A DNA stretch of 15,580 nucleotides from Planctomycetota bacterium (GTDB lineage: Bacteria > Planctomycetota > Phycisphaerae > FEN-1346 > JAACEH01), in the NCBI GenBank assembly GCA_016935955.1, contig JAFGPY010000185.1, positions 1 to 15,580 of the forward strand, written 5' to 3'. The notes under the pieces are model-generated. The model had not been told where the DNA came from, searched no databases, and saw nothing but the letters and a program-made list of their open reading frames with translations. Position numbers and translations under genes: made by a program. Numbering within the stretch: the first letter of the stretch is position 1; every line of letters begins with the position of its first letter. Below are positions 1-7,705 of this stretch, piece by piece.

Positions 1-72
1 AAGCGGCTGTGCTGTGGCTGGAGCCACGAGTACCTGTTCCGCGTCCTCACCCAGCAAGACCAGGGGCTTTAG
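1..72 (+). CDS. Possible C-terminal tail of an upstream gene (partial)
   Basis: Reading from base 1, 23 codons run without interruption to a TAG at 70-72, giving a tail that ends in LTQQDQGL. The tail contains two adjacent cysteines and an aromatic WSHEYLF stretch. I do not recognise the family, and the fragment is too short to be sure it is coding. It is supported by its position: it ends 34 bases before the promoter of ino1, which fits the end of a preceding same-strand gene. Confidence 0.35.
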   Translation, partial: KRLCCGWSHEYLFRVLTQQDQGL

Positions 73-105
73 ATGCGATTGCCCTGCCCGGGGAGGCCAA
101 GGGGG

Positions 106-134
106 TTGACACGGTATGCCATGGGTGCTATTTT
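106..134 (+). promoter_or_regulatory. Sigma70-type promoter for ino1
   Basis: A perfect -35 box TTGACA (106-111) is followed, after exactly 17 bases, by TATTTT (129-134). Transcription would start near 141, leaving a leader of about 47 bases that carries the ribosome site AGGAAAGG ahead of the ATG at 188. Confidence 0.7.
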
Positions 135-187
135 TGAGGGTCTGATCCTCCCGTTACCGTCTATCGTTAGGAAAGGTCGGTTCTGAC

Positions 188-1297
188 ATGGCTAAGAAGA
201 TTCGTCTCGCGGTCAACGGCGTCGGCAATTGCGCCTCCAGCCTGCTTCAGGGCATCGTCTATTACGACCGCCAGAAGCGTCAGAAGAAACGCGAAGAGCA
301 CCTGGGCCTGATGCATTACTGGATCGGCCCGTACGCGCCGGGCGACATCGAGGTCGTGGCGGCATTCGACATCGACCGCCGCAAGGTCGGCCAGACCATC
401 GACAAGGCCATCTTCGCCCCTCCCAACTGCACCAAGGACATCGTGCGGCCAATGCCCAAGTCGAAGATCAAGGTGCAGATGGCGGAGGTGCTGGACGGCT
501 ACGCCGAGCATATGAAGGAGTTTCCTCCGGACCAGCGGTTCGAGCCGGCAAAGCTCAAGCCCGTCAAGCTGGCCAAGGTGCTCAAGGACACCGGGACGGA
601 GATCCTGGTTAACTACCTACCGGTCGGCAGCCAGAAGGCCACCGAGATCGTCGCCACGGCCTGCCTCGAAGCCGGCGTCAGCCTGGTCAACTGCATCCCG
701 GTCTTCATCGTCAGCAACACGACGTGGGGAGCCGAGTTCGCCAAGCAAGGCATTCCCTGCGTGGGCGACGACATCAAGGCCCAGATCGGCGCGACGATCG
801 TCCATCGCACGCTGACGCGGCTGTTCGTCGAGCGAGGCGCGGCCATCGACGGCACGTACCAGCTCAACGTCGGCGGCAACACCGACTTCATGAACATGCT
901 CAAGCGTGAGCGGCTGATCTCGAAGAAGATATCCAAGACCGAGGCCGTCACGAGTCAGCTCGACGAGCCGATCCCGGCCGACCATGTGCACATCGGTCCG
1001 GCCGACTACATTCCGTGGATCAAGGACAACAAGATCTGTTTCCTGCGCATGGAGGGTCGCGGCTTCGCGGGCATCCCGCTGAACCTGGAGTTGCGGCTGA
1101 GCGTCGAGGATTCGCCGAATTCCGCGGGCGTGGCCATCGACGCGATCCGTTGCTGCAAGCTGGCTCGCGATCGCGGCGTGGCCGGACCACTGACAAGCAT
1201 CTCGTCGTACACGATGAAGCATCCCCCGCAGCAGTTCACGGACAACGTGGCGCGGCAGATGGTCGAGGATTTCATCCTCGGACAGCGGGAGCGATAG
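188..1297 (+). CDS. ino1: myo-inositol-1-phosphate synthase
   Basis: Converts glucose 6-phosphate to L-myo-inositol 1-phosphate in an NAD-dependent, internally redox-balanced reaction, the first step to all inositol compounds. The 369-residue protein matches the short actinobacterial/archaeal form of the family (about 365-370 residues) rather than the roughly 500-residue eukaryotic one. Visible motifs are the Rossmann nucleotide loop NGVGNCASS (10-18), NYLPVGSQ before a second strand-helix unit, the catalytic-region signature GDDIKAQIGAT starting at 193, and NVGGNTDF at 227-234. The start at 188 is supported by AGGAAAGG about 10 bases upstream and a consensus promoter. The next gene on the strand is a CDP-alcohol phosphatidyltransferase, the enzyme type that consumes inositol phosphate in lipid synthesis, so the product is probably used for a membrane lipid. 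Family identity is secure; the downstream use is inferred. Confidence 0.93.
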   Translation: MAKKIRLAVNGVGNCASSLLQGIVYYDRQKRQKKREEHLGLMHYWIGPYAPGDIEVVAAFDIDRRKVGQTIDKAIFAPPNCTKDIVRPMPKSKIKVQMAEVLDGYAEHMKEFPPDQRFEPAKLKPVKLAKVLKDTGTEILVNYLPVGSQKATEIVATACLEAGVSLVNCIPVFIVSNTTWGAEFAKQGIPCVGDDIKAQIGATIVHRTLTRLFVERGAAIDGTYQLNVGGNTDFMNMLKRERLISKKISKTEAVTSQLDEPIPADHVHIGPADYIPWIKDNKICFLRMEGRGFAGIPLNLELRLSVEDSPNSAGVAIDAIRCCKLARDRGVAGPLTSISSYTMKHPPQQFTDNVARQMVEDFILGQRER

Positions 1298-1392
1298 CGG
1301 CCGAACAGAACTCGGTGGCCGGACGGCCTTGTCCGCGAACGGGTGCGAACACCATGCGACCCATTGCCCCGACGAGAGTTGTATGCGCGCAT

Positions 1393-1410
1393 GCCACGGG
1401 CCCTTGTGGC
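1393..1410 (+). other. Small hairpin in the ino1-phosphatidyltransferase gap
   Basis: GCCAC (1393-1397) pairs with GTGGC (1406-1410); wobble pairs and one G-C can extend it inward. It ends 6 bases before the Shine-Dalgarno of the next gene and has no T-tract, so it could modulate translation or mRNA decay rather than terminate. I saw no convincing promoter in the 133-base gap, so the two genes are probably co-transcribed. Confidence 0.3.
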
Positions 1411-1430
1411 CGTCACGGGAGACTCACAGG

Positions 1431-2243
1431 TTGAAGACGGCCTCGAAACTCATCGGTGACTTCTTCGTCTGGTCACGCGACCACGTGGCCCGGGGACTGG
1501 TTCGCCTGGGCGTCACCCCCAACATGCTGACGGTGTTCGGCCTGCTGGTGACCTTCGTCGCCGCGGGCCTGATCGGAGCCGGACGGTCGTACTGGATTGC
1601 CGCCGCGGCGGTCATGATGGTCGCCGGGGCCTGCGACATGCTCGACGGGGCGGTCGCCCGGATCGGCGGCAAGGGGTCCAAGTTCGGCGGCGTCCTGGAT
1701 TCGGCGTGCGACCGCATCAGCGACGTGGCTTTGTTGGCGGGCATGGCCTACTATTATGTGGTGACGTGGCCCGCCCAGCATGCCGCCCCGGGGGACGGCC
1801 CGGGCACGATCAATCTGACCTATGCCCTGCTGGCGGTCCTGGCCGTGATCAACAGTACGCTCATCAGCTACGTGCGGGCACGGGCCGAGGACGAGATCGC
1901 CAACTGCGACGTGGGTTTCTGGCGGCGGGGCGAACGGTTCGCCGGCACGGTCATCGCCCTGTTCGCCCGGAATCTGCCGATGCTGATGTGGGAGTTGGGC
2001 GTCTGGACGGCGTTGACCGCCCTGTACCGCCTGCTCCATACGCGAACCGTGCTGGCGCTGGGCCGTTCACCCGAGCGGAAGGGACTCTGGGGCGGCATTC
2101 AGCGCGTCGTTTTCTTCGACGAGCGACGAGGCAGCCTGGCCTACGACGTTCACACCGGAACGGCAATCGCTCTGCTGATTTTCGCAAGAATCAACGACAC
2201 GGACCTCTTGCGACAGTTGTTGCATGGGTTGGGCAACGGATAA
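1431..2243 (+). CDS. CDP-alcohol phosphatidyltransferase, probable phosphatidylinositol-phosphate synthase
   Basis: An integral membrane enzyme of 270 residues that should join a CDP-activated lipid to an alcohol phosphate. The full family signature D-x2-DG-x2-AR-x8-G-x3-D-x3-D is present at residues 69-94 (D69, D72, G73, A76, R77, G86, D90, D94), with the four aspartates that hold the metal ions and activate the acceptor. Further on, SYVRARAE and a VGFWRRGERF stretch resemble the acceptor-side region of actinobacterial phosphatidylinositol-phosphate synthases. Several hydrophobic helices follow the N-terminal TPNMLTVFGLL segment. I chose the TTG at 1431 because GGGAGA lies 8 bases upstream and the family fold begins just after it; an in-frame upstream ATG-containing extension has no such site and no family resemblance. 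Its neighbour ino1 makes inositol 1-phosphate, which argues for that acceptor. Glycerol 3-phosphate (PgsA) or another alcohol remains possible. Confidence 0.85.
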   Translation: MKTASKLIGDFFVWSRDHVARGLVRLGVTPNMLTVFGLLVTFVAAGLIGAGRSYWIAAAAVMMVAGACDMLDGAVARIGGKGSKFGGVLDSACDRISDVALLAGMAYYYVVTWPAQHAAPGDGPGTINLTYALLAVLAVINSTLISYVRARAEDEIANCDVGFWRRGERFAGTVIALFARNLPMLMWELGVWTALTALYRLLHTRTVLALGRSPERKGLWGGIQRVVFFDERRGSLAYDVHTGTAIALLIFARINDTDLLRQLLHGLGNG

Positions 2244-2246
2244 GAT

Positions 2247-2275
2247 TTGACCGTATCCTGTACCGAAAGTAAGAT
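2247..2275 (+). promoter_or_regulatory. Sigma70-type promoter for the LysM lipoprotein
   Basis: TTGACC (2247-2252), a 17-base spacer, then TAAGAT (2270-2275). It starts 4 bases after the stop codon of the phosphatidyltransferase. Transcription from it would give an unusually long leader of roughly 175-180 bases before the ATG at 2461; I see no recognisable riboswitch in that leader. Confidence 0.6.
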
Positions 2276-2460
2276 GCGAACTATGTTGCGGAAAGGGCTG
2301 GCGCACCCGGCCGCGGAGTCGGCCAACGAGAATCGGATCAAAACACCCGCACTCGCCGAATGACTTCCAGGACCGAACGCCTTCCCCCTTTGCTGCCGAT
2401 CGCCGCTGAACATCTTCTGCGGGAATCCACGGGGCACGTAGCGTATCGAGGAGAAGCATT

Positions 2461-2883
2461 ATGAACAGTCGAACGATGTTGGCAATGGCGGCCCTTGCGG
2501 CCTTGATGGTGATGGTCGGCGGTTGTGAGAAGAAGGATGCCGTCAGCGAGCCTCCGATCCAGATCGGCACGGCCCCCGGCGAGGTGGAACCGTACCAGGA
2601 AACCACCCCGACCGTCGAGACGAACCAGGACTCCAAGACGACGATCGTCAAGGGAGACCAGACGCCGGCGAACGGCACCGAGATGCAGGATACGGGGGCG
2701 AATGGCACGACTACCGTGCCGCGCACCTACACGGTGCAGAAAAAGGACACACTCTACAGTCTGGCGCGGCGGTTCTATGGCAACCAGGCGCGGTGGAAAG
2801 ACATTTACAATGCCAATCGCGACAAGATTCGCGACCCGAACCAGCTGCGGGTGGGACAGGAACTCGTGATTCCCAATCCCTGA
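2461..2883 (+). CDS. LysM-domain lipoprotein
   Basis: A 140-residue cell-envelope protein. It opens with a lipoprotein signal peptide: a hydrophobic stretch at residues 6-19 and the lipobox VGGC, giving lipidated Cys22. Glu rather than Asp follows the cysteine. Residues 23-87 are a Thr/Glu/Gln-rich, probably disordered spacer. Residues about 88-138 form one LysM domain ([18 protein letters not shown], then [12 protein letters not shown] and [10 protein letters not shown]), which binds N-acetylglucosamine in peptidoglycan. The likely role is tethering or positioning between a membrane and the cell wall; there is no enzymatic domain. The start is fixed by GAGGAGAAG just upstream of the ATG. It is a single-gene unit with its own promoter and terminator. 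Such a protein would be a natural cargo for a Lol-type system, and one is encoded at 11004-14528, but that link is only an inference. Confidence 0.88.
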   Translation: MNSRTMLAMAALAALMVMVGGCEKKDAVSEPPIQIGTAPGEVEPYQETTPTVETNQDSKTTIVKGDQTPANGTEMQDTGANGTTTVPRTYTVQKKDTLYSLARRFYGNQARWKDIYNANRDKIRDPNQLRVGQELVIPNP

Positions 2884-2925
2884 TCCGCCTGGGCGTTGAC
2901 GCGTAAAATGGCATCGTGCGCACGT

Positions 2926-2954
2926 GCGGCCGCCTTCGGGCGGCCGCTTTCTTT
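2926..2954 (+). terminator. Intrinsic terminator with UUCG tetraloop
   Basis: A perfect 9-bp GC stem, GCGGCCGCC (2926-2934) with GGCGGCCGC (2939-2947), closes the very stable loop TTCG and is followed by TTTCTTT. It ends the LysM lipoprotein transcript. Confidence 0.9.
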
Positions 2955-2955
2955 G

Positions 2956-2977
2956 CCTCCGGCGACGAGGCCGGAGG
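2956..2977 (+). repeat. Inverted repeat abutting the recG promoter
   Basis: CCTCCGGC (2956-2963) and GCCGGAGG (2970-2977) form a perfect 8-bp dyad with a 6-base centre. It begins two bases after the T-tract of the terminator and ends exactly where the recG -35 box begins. It could be a second hairpin or an operator; the sequence cannot decide. Confidence 0.4.
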
Positions 2978-3006
2978 TTGACCTCGCATCGTCGGGCTGC
3001 TACCCT
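2978..3006 (+). promoter_or_regulatory. Candidate promoter for recG
   Basis: TTGACC (2978-2983), 17 bases, then TACCCT (3001-3006). The -35 is good and the -10 keeps only the TA and the final T. Transcription would start near 3013, giving a leader of about 44 bases. Confidence 0.5.
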
Positions 3007-3056
3007 GCCCGTGTCGCAGACAGCGGACTCCAAGGCAAATTCTGAGGCAGGAATTC

Positions 3057-5132
3057 GTGGCGCTTCGTATCGACGACAAGGTCCAGTACGTCAAAGGCGT
3101 GGGGCCGGCACGGGCCGAAATGTTCCGCCGCCTCGACGTCGAGACGGTTCGCGACCTGCTGTACCTGTTCCCGCGCGGCTACGAAGAACCCACCGAGGCC
3201 CGGCCGATCATCGAACTTCAGGACGGCCAGAAGCAGACTGTCATCGCCCAATGCCTGGAAGTCCGCACCGTGCGCTGGCGGCACGTCGAGGCGGCCTTCT
3301 CCGACGATTCCGGCAGCATCAAGGTCCTGTGGTTCAACGCCCCGTACCTGCGCGAGCAGGTCCGCCCGGGACGAACCTATCGCCTGACCGGGCGCGTCGC
3401 TCTCTACCGCCGCCACCTGCAGATGCAGCACCCCAGCTTCAAGGAGGTCGGTCAGGAGGCCGAGAGCGACAATACCTCGATCCTGGTCACCTACCCGGCC
3501 ACCGAGGGGTTGCAGAGCCGCTCGATCTCGCGAGCCGTGCAGACCGTCCTGGACCAGTGCCTCGGTGAATTACCGGAGCTGTTCTCGCCTGCCGAATTGA
3601 AACGTCTGGCCATGCCCAGCGCCCGCGCGGCCGTGCGCGAGTTGCACAGGCCGACGAGCATGAAGGCCGTGGCCAAGGCCCGCCGTCGCATGGCTTTCGA
3701 GGAATTCTTGCTCATGGAACTGGCCGTGGCCATGCGCCGCCGCAGCCTCAAGCGACACCACGACGCCCCGTCACTTACCGTCACCCAGGCGATCGACGCC
3801 CGCATCCGGCAGCGATTCCCATTCGAACTGACAGCCGCACAGAACCGCGCCGTCGCCGACATCGTGGCCGACATCGGCACGAACACGCCGATGACTCGTC
3901 TCGTTCAGGGCGACGTCGGCAGCGGCAAAACCGTCGTGGCGCTGTACGGCATCTTGGCGGCAGTGGCTAATGAGTGCCAGTCGGCCATTATGACCCCGAC
4001 CGAAATCCTCACGGAGCAGCATCTGCAAAGCATCGAGAGCTACCTGGTCAACTCGCGCGTCCGCTGGCTTCTGCTGAGCGGCTCGCTGAGCGCCGCCGAG
4101 CGGAAGAAGGCTCTGGCCCGCATCCGCACGGGCGACGTGGACATCGTGGTCGGCACGCAGGCCCTCATCCAACAGGACGTCACGTTCAAGCGGCTCGGAT
4201 TCGTCGTCGTCGACGAGCAGCACAAGTTCGGCGTACTGCAGCGGGCCGAGTCGCGGTGGCGCAATGCCGAGAGTGACCGCCCCCTGCGGCCGCACTACCT
4301 GGTCATGACCGCCACGCCGATTCCTCGCACGCTGGCCCTGACGGTCTTCGGCGATCTGGACATCAGCGTGATCGACGAGTTGCCGCCGGGGCGCCGCCCG
4401 GTCCAGACTCTCTGGGTGCAACCAAGCGGCCGGTCGGCCATGTACGAGCGGGTCAGGCAGGAAATTCGCGGCGGCCGACAGGCCTATGTGGTTTGCCCCC
4501 TCGTCGAGGAGAGCGACAAGCAGGACATGAAGGCAGCCACGGAAGAGGCAGACCGATTGCAGAAGGAGGTCTTTCCCGAGTTCCGCGTGGCCCTGTTGCA
4601 CGGCCGCATGAACGCCGACGAGAAGCAGCGGACCATGGAAGATTTTCGGGCCCGCAAGACGCATATCCTGGTCTCAACGATCGTCATCGAGGTGGGCATC
4701 GACATTCAGAACGCCACGGTCATGATCATCGAACATGCTGAACGTTTCGGTCTGGCTCAACTCCACCAGCTTCGCGGGCGGATCGGTCGCGGCCGCCACG
4801 ACAGCACGTGCTATCTGGTCGCCCAGCCGACCACCGAGTTCGCTGAGCGACGCATCGCGGTGATGACCGAAACCAACGATGGGTTCCGTATCGCCGAGGA
4901 GGATCTGCGGCTGCGAGGGCCGGGCGAATTCTTCGGCACGCGGCAGCACGGGTTGCCGGAACTGAGGATCGGCAACCTGATCGACGACTACGAGTTGCTG
5001 CAATTGGCCCGACAGGAGGCCACGGACATGGTCGCCCGCGACGGCGACCTGTCGGCCCCTCAGCACCAGGCGATCCGGGAAGCTCTGCTGGCCACCTATG
5101 GCCGCAAGATGGAACTGATCGAAGTGGGCTGA
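3057..5132 (+). CDS. recG: ATP-dependent DNA helicase RecG
   Basis: A branched-DNA translocase that reverses stalled replication forks and processes recombination intermediates. At 691 residues it is essentially the length of E. coli RecG (693). An N-terminal wedge/OB-fold region (about residues 1-200) grips the junction. The motor follows with Walker A GDVGSGKT (285-292), the RecG-type motif II DEQH (386-389, followed by KFG), and motif III TATPIPRT (418-425). The second motor lobe carries LLHGRM, STIVIEVGIDI and the LHQLRGRIGRG arginine-finger motif. The C-terminal LRLRGPGEFFGTRQHG segment is characteristic of RecG. The GTG start is chosen because GAGG/AGGA sits 6-10 bases upstream and the protein then begins at the family's usual position. 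No truncation or frameshift is seen. It is transcribed alone. Confidence 0.97.
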   Translation: MALRIDDKVQYVKGVGPARAEMFRRLDVETVRDLLYLFPRGYEEPTEARPIIELQDGQKQTVIAQCLEVRTVRWRHVEAAFSDDSGSIKVLWFNAPYLREQVRPGRTYRLTGRVALYRRHLQMQHPSFKEVGQEAESDNTSILVTYPATEGLQSRSISRAVQTVLDQCLGELPELFSPAELKRLAMPSARAAVRELHRPTSMKAVAKARRRMAFEEFLLMELAVAMRRRSLKRHHDAPSLTVTQAIDARIRQRFPFELTAAQNRAVADIVADIGTNTPMTRLVQGDVGSGKTVVALYGILAAVANECQSAIMTPTEILTEQHLQSIESYLVNSRVRWLLLSGSLSAAERKKALARIRTGDVDIVVGTQALIQQDVTFKRLGFVVVDEQHKFGVLQRAESRWRNAESDRPLRPHYLVMTATPIPRTLALTVFGDLDISVIDELPPGRRPVQTLWVQPSGRSAMYERVRQEIRGGRQAYVVCPLVEESDKQDMKAATEEADRLQKEVFPEFRVALLHGRMNADEKQRTMEDFRARKTHILVSTIVIEVGIDIQNATVMIIEHAERFGLAQLHQLRGRIGRGRHDSTCYLVAQPTTEFAERRIAVMTETNDGFRIAEEDLRLRGPGEFFGTRQHGLPELRIGNLIDDYELLQLARQEATDMVARDGDLSAPQHQAIREALLATYGRKMELIEVG

Positions 5133-5171
5133 GTGTCGCTCTGGGTCGGCAGCCGGCAACGTGAAAAACAA

Positions 5172-5200
5172 TGGTCACGGCCGCGGACGGCGGCTATAAT
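5172..5200 (+). promoter_or_regulatory. Promoter for hisI (and possibly trkH-trkA)
   Basis: A perfect -10 TATAAT (5195-5200) lies 17 bases after TGGTCA (5172-5177), which matches four of six -35 positions. Transcription would start near 5207, giving a leader of about 54 bases. A small GCGGC-GTGA-GCCGC hairpin (5213-5226) falls in the leader. Confidence 0.65.
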
Positions 5201-5260
5201 CTCGGATTGAGCGCGGCGTGAGCCGCCGACCGTTGATGTCATTAGAGAAGGATGTGACTG

Positions 5261-5650
5261 ATGCCGGACCGTGCCATTGGAGAGCTGAAGTTTGACGGGC
5301 AAGGACTGATTCCGGCCGTTGTCCAGGACGCCGAAAACGGCGAACTGTTGATGGTGGCCTGGATGAATGCCGAGAGTCTGAAGACGACCATCGAGACGGG
5401 TAAGACGCATTTCTGGAGCCGCAGCCGAAAGAAGTACTGGATGAAGGGCGAATCCAGCGGTCACACGCAGACAGTGGTTTCGATCAGCACCGATTGCGAC
5501 AAGGACGTGCTGCGGATCCTCGTTCGCCAGAGCGGCGGCGCGTGCCACACGGGATATCGCAGTTGCTTCAGCTGGCACCTTCGCGATGGCCAATGGGTCG
5601 AGGAAGGTCAGAAGCTCTTCGATCCGGACGAGGTATACAAGAAGGGCTGA
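5261..5650 (+). CDS. hisI: Phosphoribosyl-AMP cyclohydrolase
   Basis: Opens the adenine ring of phosphoribosyl-AMP, the third step of histidine biosynthesis, in the cytoplasm. The 129-residue protein is the stand-alone cyclohydrolase with no HisE pyrophosphohydrolase domain attached, so hisE must lie elsewhere. It shows [18 protein letters not shown] (substrate binding), the metal site DCDKD at 78-82 (Asp78, Asp80 and Asp82 for magnesium, Cys79 for zinc), and [12 protein letters not shown] with Cys95 and Cys102 completing the zinc site. The start follows AGAAGGA at a spacing of about 8 bases. No other his gene is in the window. It lies upstream of trkH on the same strand, with 78 bases between them and no convincing internal promoter, so co-transcription with potassium uptake is possible. 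Confidence 0.97.
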   Translation: MPDRAIGELKFDGQGLIPAVVQDAENGELLMVAWMNAESLKTTIETGKTHFWSRSRKKYWMKGESSGHTQTVVSISTDCDKDVLRILVRQSGGACHTGYRSCFSWHLRDGQWVEEGQKLFDPDEVYKKG

Positions 5651-5667
5651 CCCGGTTGCGACGGGTC
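5649..5667 (+). other. Intercistronic hairpin between hisI and trkH
   Basis: GACCCG (5649-5654) pairs perfectly with CGGGTC (5662-5667) around a 7-base loop, overlapping the hisI stop codon. No T-tract follows, so it is more likely to be a processing or stability element than a full terminator. Confidence 0.35.
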
Positions 5668-5728
5668 GGCCGGACGTCGGCGCAAAGGCAATGTCACAGC
5701 AACCCTCGCGGGAGCCCACGCGCAGCCC

Positions 5729-7687
5729 ATGACAAGCGACGGCAGCAAACCCAGAAACCGACGCGACGATCCGGCAGCCCGTTTCAATCTGGCTATCGCC
5801 GTCGTCAGCGTGGTGGCACTTGCGGCTCTGGCGGGCGACTACGGTTTCCGGCCCACCGGAACGGCCTCCACGGCACTGCTGGTTCTACAGGCTGCAACCC
5901 TCGCGGCGTTCCTGCTCCATGCCGTGTTGCGACTCCTGGGCTCGTTCGACACCTGGGCCTACCTGCGCAGCAACTGGTACGAATTCGCCCTGGGCACCAT
6001 TACCATCCTGACGGTGATTGGCGTACTCGTGGCCGATGTGGCTGATCGGACGCTCCTGTTCAAGGCTACATGCCACGTGGCCCTGGTGCTGTTCCTGATT
6101 ATCCGCGGCACCGAACTACTGAGAGCCGTCACCTCCAGCCGCTTCCAGCCCGCGCAGATCTTCGTCTCGAGCTTCCTGATCCTGATCATGCTGGGCACGG
6201 GCCTGCTGATGCTGCCCGAGGCCACGAGCCAGGAAATCACAATTCGCGCCGGCAACGGCAAGGAACGGCATCTTCGGGGCAACATCTTCGTCAAGAGTCG
6301 CTCCGTGCTGGTCGTGCAGTCAGGGGTCGGCAACGAACTGGTGGAGTACGACCGGATTTCGTACACGAAAGCCCGCTCGGCCGATTTCACGACCGCCCTG
6401 TTCACGGCAACCAGCGCCGTTTGCGTGACGGGCCTGGTCGTCGAGTCCACAGGCGGCTACTGGTCGCCGTTCGGCCAGGGCGTCATTCTGGTCCTCATTC
6501 AATTGGGCGGCCTCGGCATCATGACGTTCGGCGCCCTGTTTGCCCTGGTGCTGTGGCGCAGTCTCGGATTCCGCGAGAGCGCCGTTCTGCGCGACGTCGT
6601 CAGCACCACGCAGACCATCCGCATCGGCCGCATCCTGGTCTTTATCGTCCTGTCCACGGCGCTCATCGAGACGGCAGGCGCCTGGACGCTGTGGAACCTA
6701 TGGAACGACACGGGCATGATGACCGAGCAGCGGCTCTTCATGAGCGCCTTCCACTCGATTAGCGCCTTCTGCAACGCCGGCTTCTGCCTCTACGACCGCA
6801 GCCTGGAGACCTACCGCAACACCTGGCAGGTCAACATCGTCTTCACCGGCCTGATTATCGTCGGCGGCCTGGGCTTCCTGGTCATCTACAACCTGTCTCG
6901 CATCAGCCGCTGCCACGTTCGCCACCTGCTCACGCGGTTGCGGGGGCGGCAGCCGCGTCCCGAGCTTGATCGTCGGCGTCTGACTCTCCAGACGCGGTTG
7001 GTGCTGCTGACCTCCGCGATCCTGCTCGTCTCGGGCATGGCCCTGTTCCTGCTTTTCGAGACGCTGCCGAACGTCATGGATTCGCACGCGCCTGCGGCCG
7101 CGAAACCGTTCATGGCCCGCGCCGAACTCCAGCATCGTGCCGTCTACGCGTGGTTCCAGAGCGTAACGGCCCGCACGGCCGGCTTCAACACGGTGCCGAC
7201 CGCACAACTGACCGACAGCAGCAAGTTCCTGACCATCGTCCTGATGTTTATCGGGGCCAGCCCCGGCTCGACGGGCGGTGGCGTGAAGACCGCCACGCTG
7301 GCCGTTGTCATCTGCGGCATATGGAGCCTGCTGCGCAATCGCCGCAACGCGCAGGCCTTCAAGCGAACGATCCCGCAGAGCATCTTCCTGCGGAGCCTCG
7401 TGATCGTCACGTTGGGCGGCGCGGTCGTCGTCCTGGCGACGATGATCCTCTCGGTGGCTCACGAGGGACTGGGATTCCTGGATGCCATGTTCGAGGCCAC
7501 CAGCGCCTTCGGCACCGTGGGCCTGAGCACCGGCGTCACGCCGCAGTTGAACCATCTGGGCCGTCTGCTTATCATAGTGGTCATGTTCATCGGCCGTATC
7601 GGTCCGCTGACGCTGTTCATCGCCCTGCCCCTCGGGGCGCAGGAGATCAAGTATGAATACGCAACCGAAAGTGTTGCCATCGGCTAA
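5729..7687 (+). CDS. trkH: TrkH/KtrB-family potassium uptake channel subunit, long form
   Basis: Membrane pore of a Trk/Ktr potassium uptake system. The four pseudo-repeated pore loops are all visible: TSAVCVTGL (228-236), FCNAGF (347-352), RTAGFN (482-487) and FGTVGLSTG (594-602), each with the filter glycine. At 652 residues it is far longer than typical KtrB (about 450) or TrkH (about 485). The excess comes from an N-terminal region of about 137 residues with roughly four hydrophobic helices, ahead of the usual first helix (FVSSFLILIMLGTGLLMLP, 145-163), and from a polar insert of about 48 residues (168-215) before pore loop 1. The start is uncertain: GGGAG lies 14 bases upstream of the ATG, which is wide, but no closer in-frame start exists. 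TrkA follows after 18 bases and should gate this pore. Confidence 0.93.
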   Translation: MTSDGSKPRNRRDDPAARFNLAIAVVSVVALAALAGDYGFRPTGTASTALLVLQAATLAAFLLHAVLRLLGSFDTWAYLRSNWYEFALGTITILTVIGVLVADVADRTLLFKATCHVALVLFLIIRGTELLRAVTSSRFQPAQIFVSSFLILIMLGTGLLMLPEATSQEITIRAGNGKERHLRGNIFVKSRSVLVVQSGVGNELVEYDRISYTKARSADFTTALFTATSAVCVTGLVVESTGGYWSPFGQGVILVLIQLGGLGIMTFGALFALVLWRSLGFRESAVLRDVVSTTQTIRIGRILVFIVLSTALIETAGAWTLWNLWNDTGMMTEQRLFMSAFHSISAFCNAGFCLYDRSLETYRNTWQVNIVFTGLIIVGGLGFLVIYNLSRISRCHVRHLLTRLRGRQPRPELDRRRLTLQTRLVLLTSAILLVSGMALFLLFETLPNVMDSHAPAAAKPFMARAELQHRAVYAWFQSVTARTAGFNTVPTAQLTDSSKFLTIVLMFIGASPGSTGGGVKTATLAVVICGIWSLLRNRRNAQAFKRTIPQSIFLRSLVIVTLGGAVVVLATMILSVAHEGLGFLDAMFEATSAFGTVGLSTGVTPQLNHLGRLLIIVVMFIGRIGPLTLFIALPLGAQEIKYEYATESVAIG

Positions 7688-7705
7688 CCGGCCAGAGGTG
7701 CGACT

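Noticed and set aside
1329..1430. Extended N-terminus of the phosphatidyltransferase from an upstream ATG
   Set aside because: The extra 34 residues look like translated intergenic DNA. TTG at 1431 has GGGAGA at good spacing.
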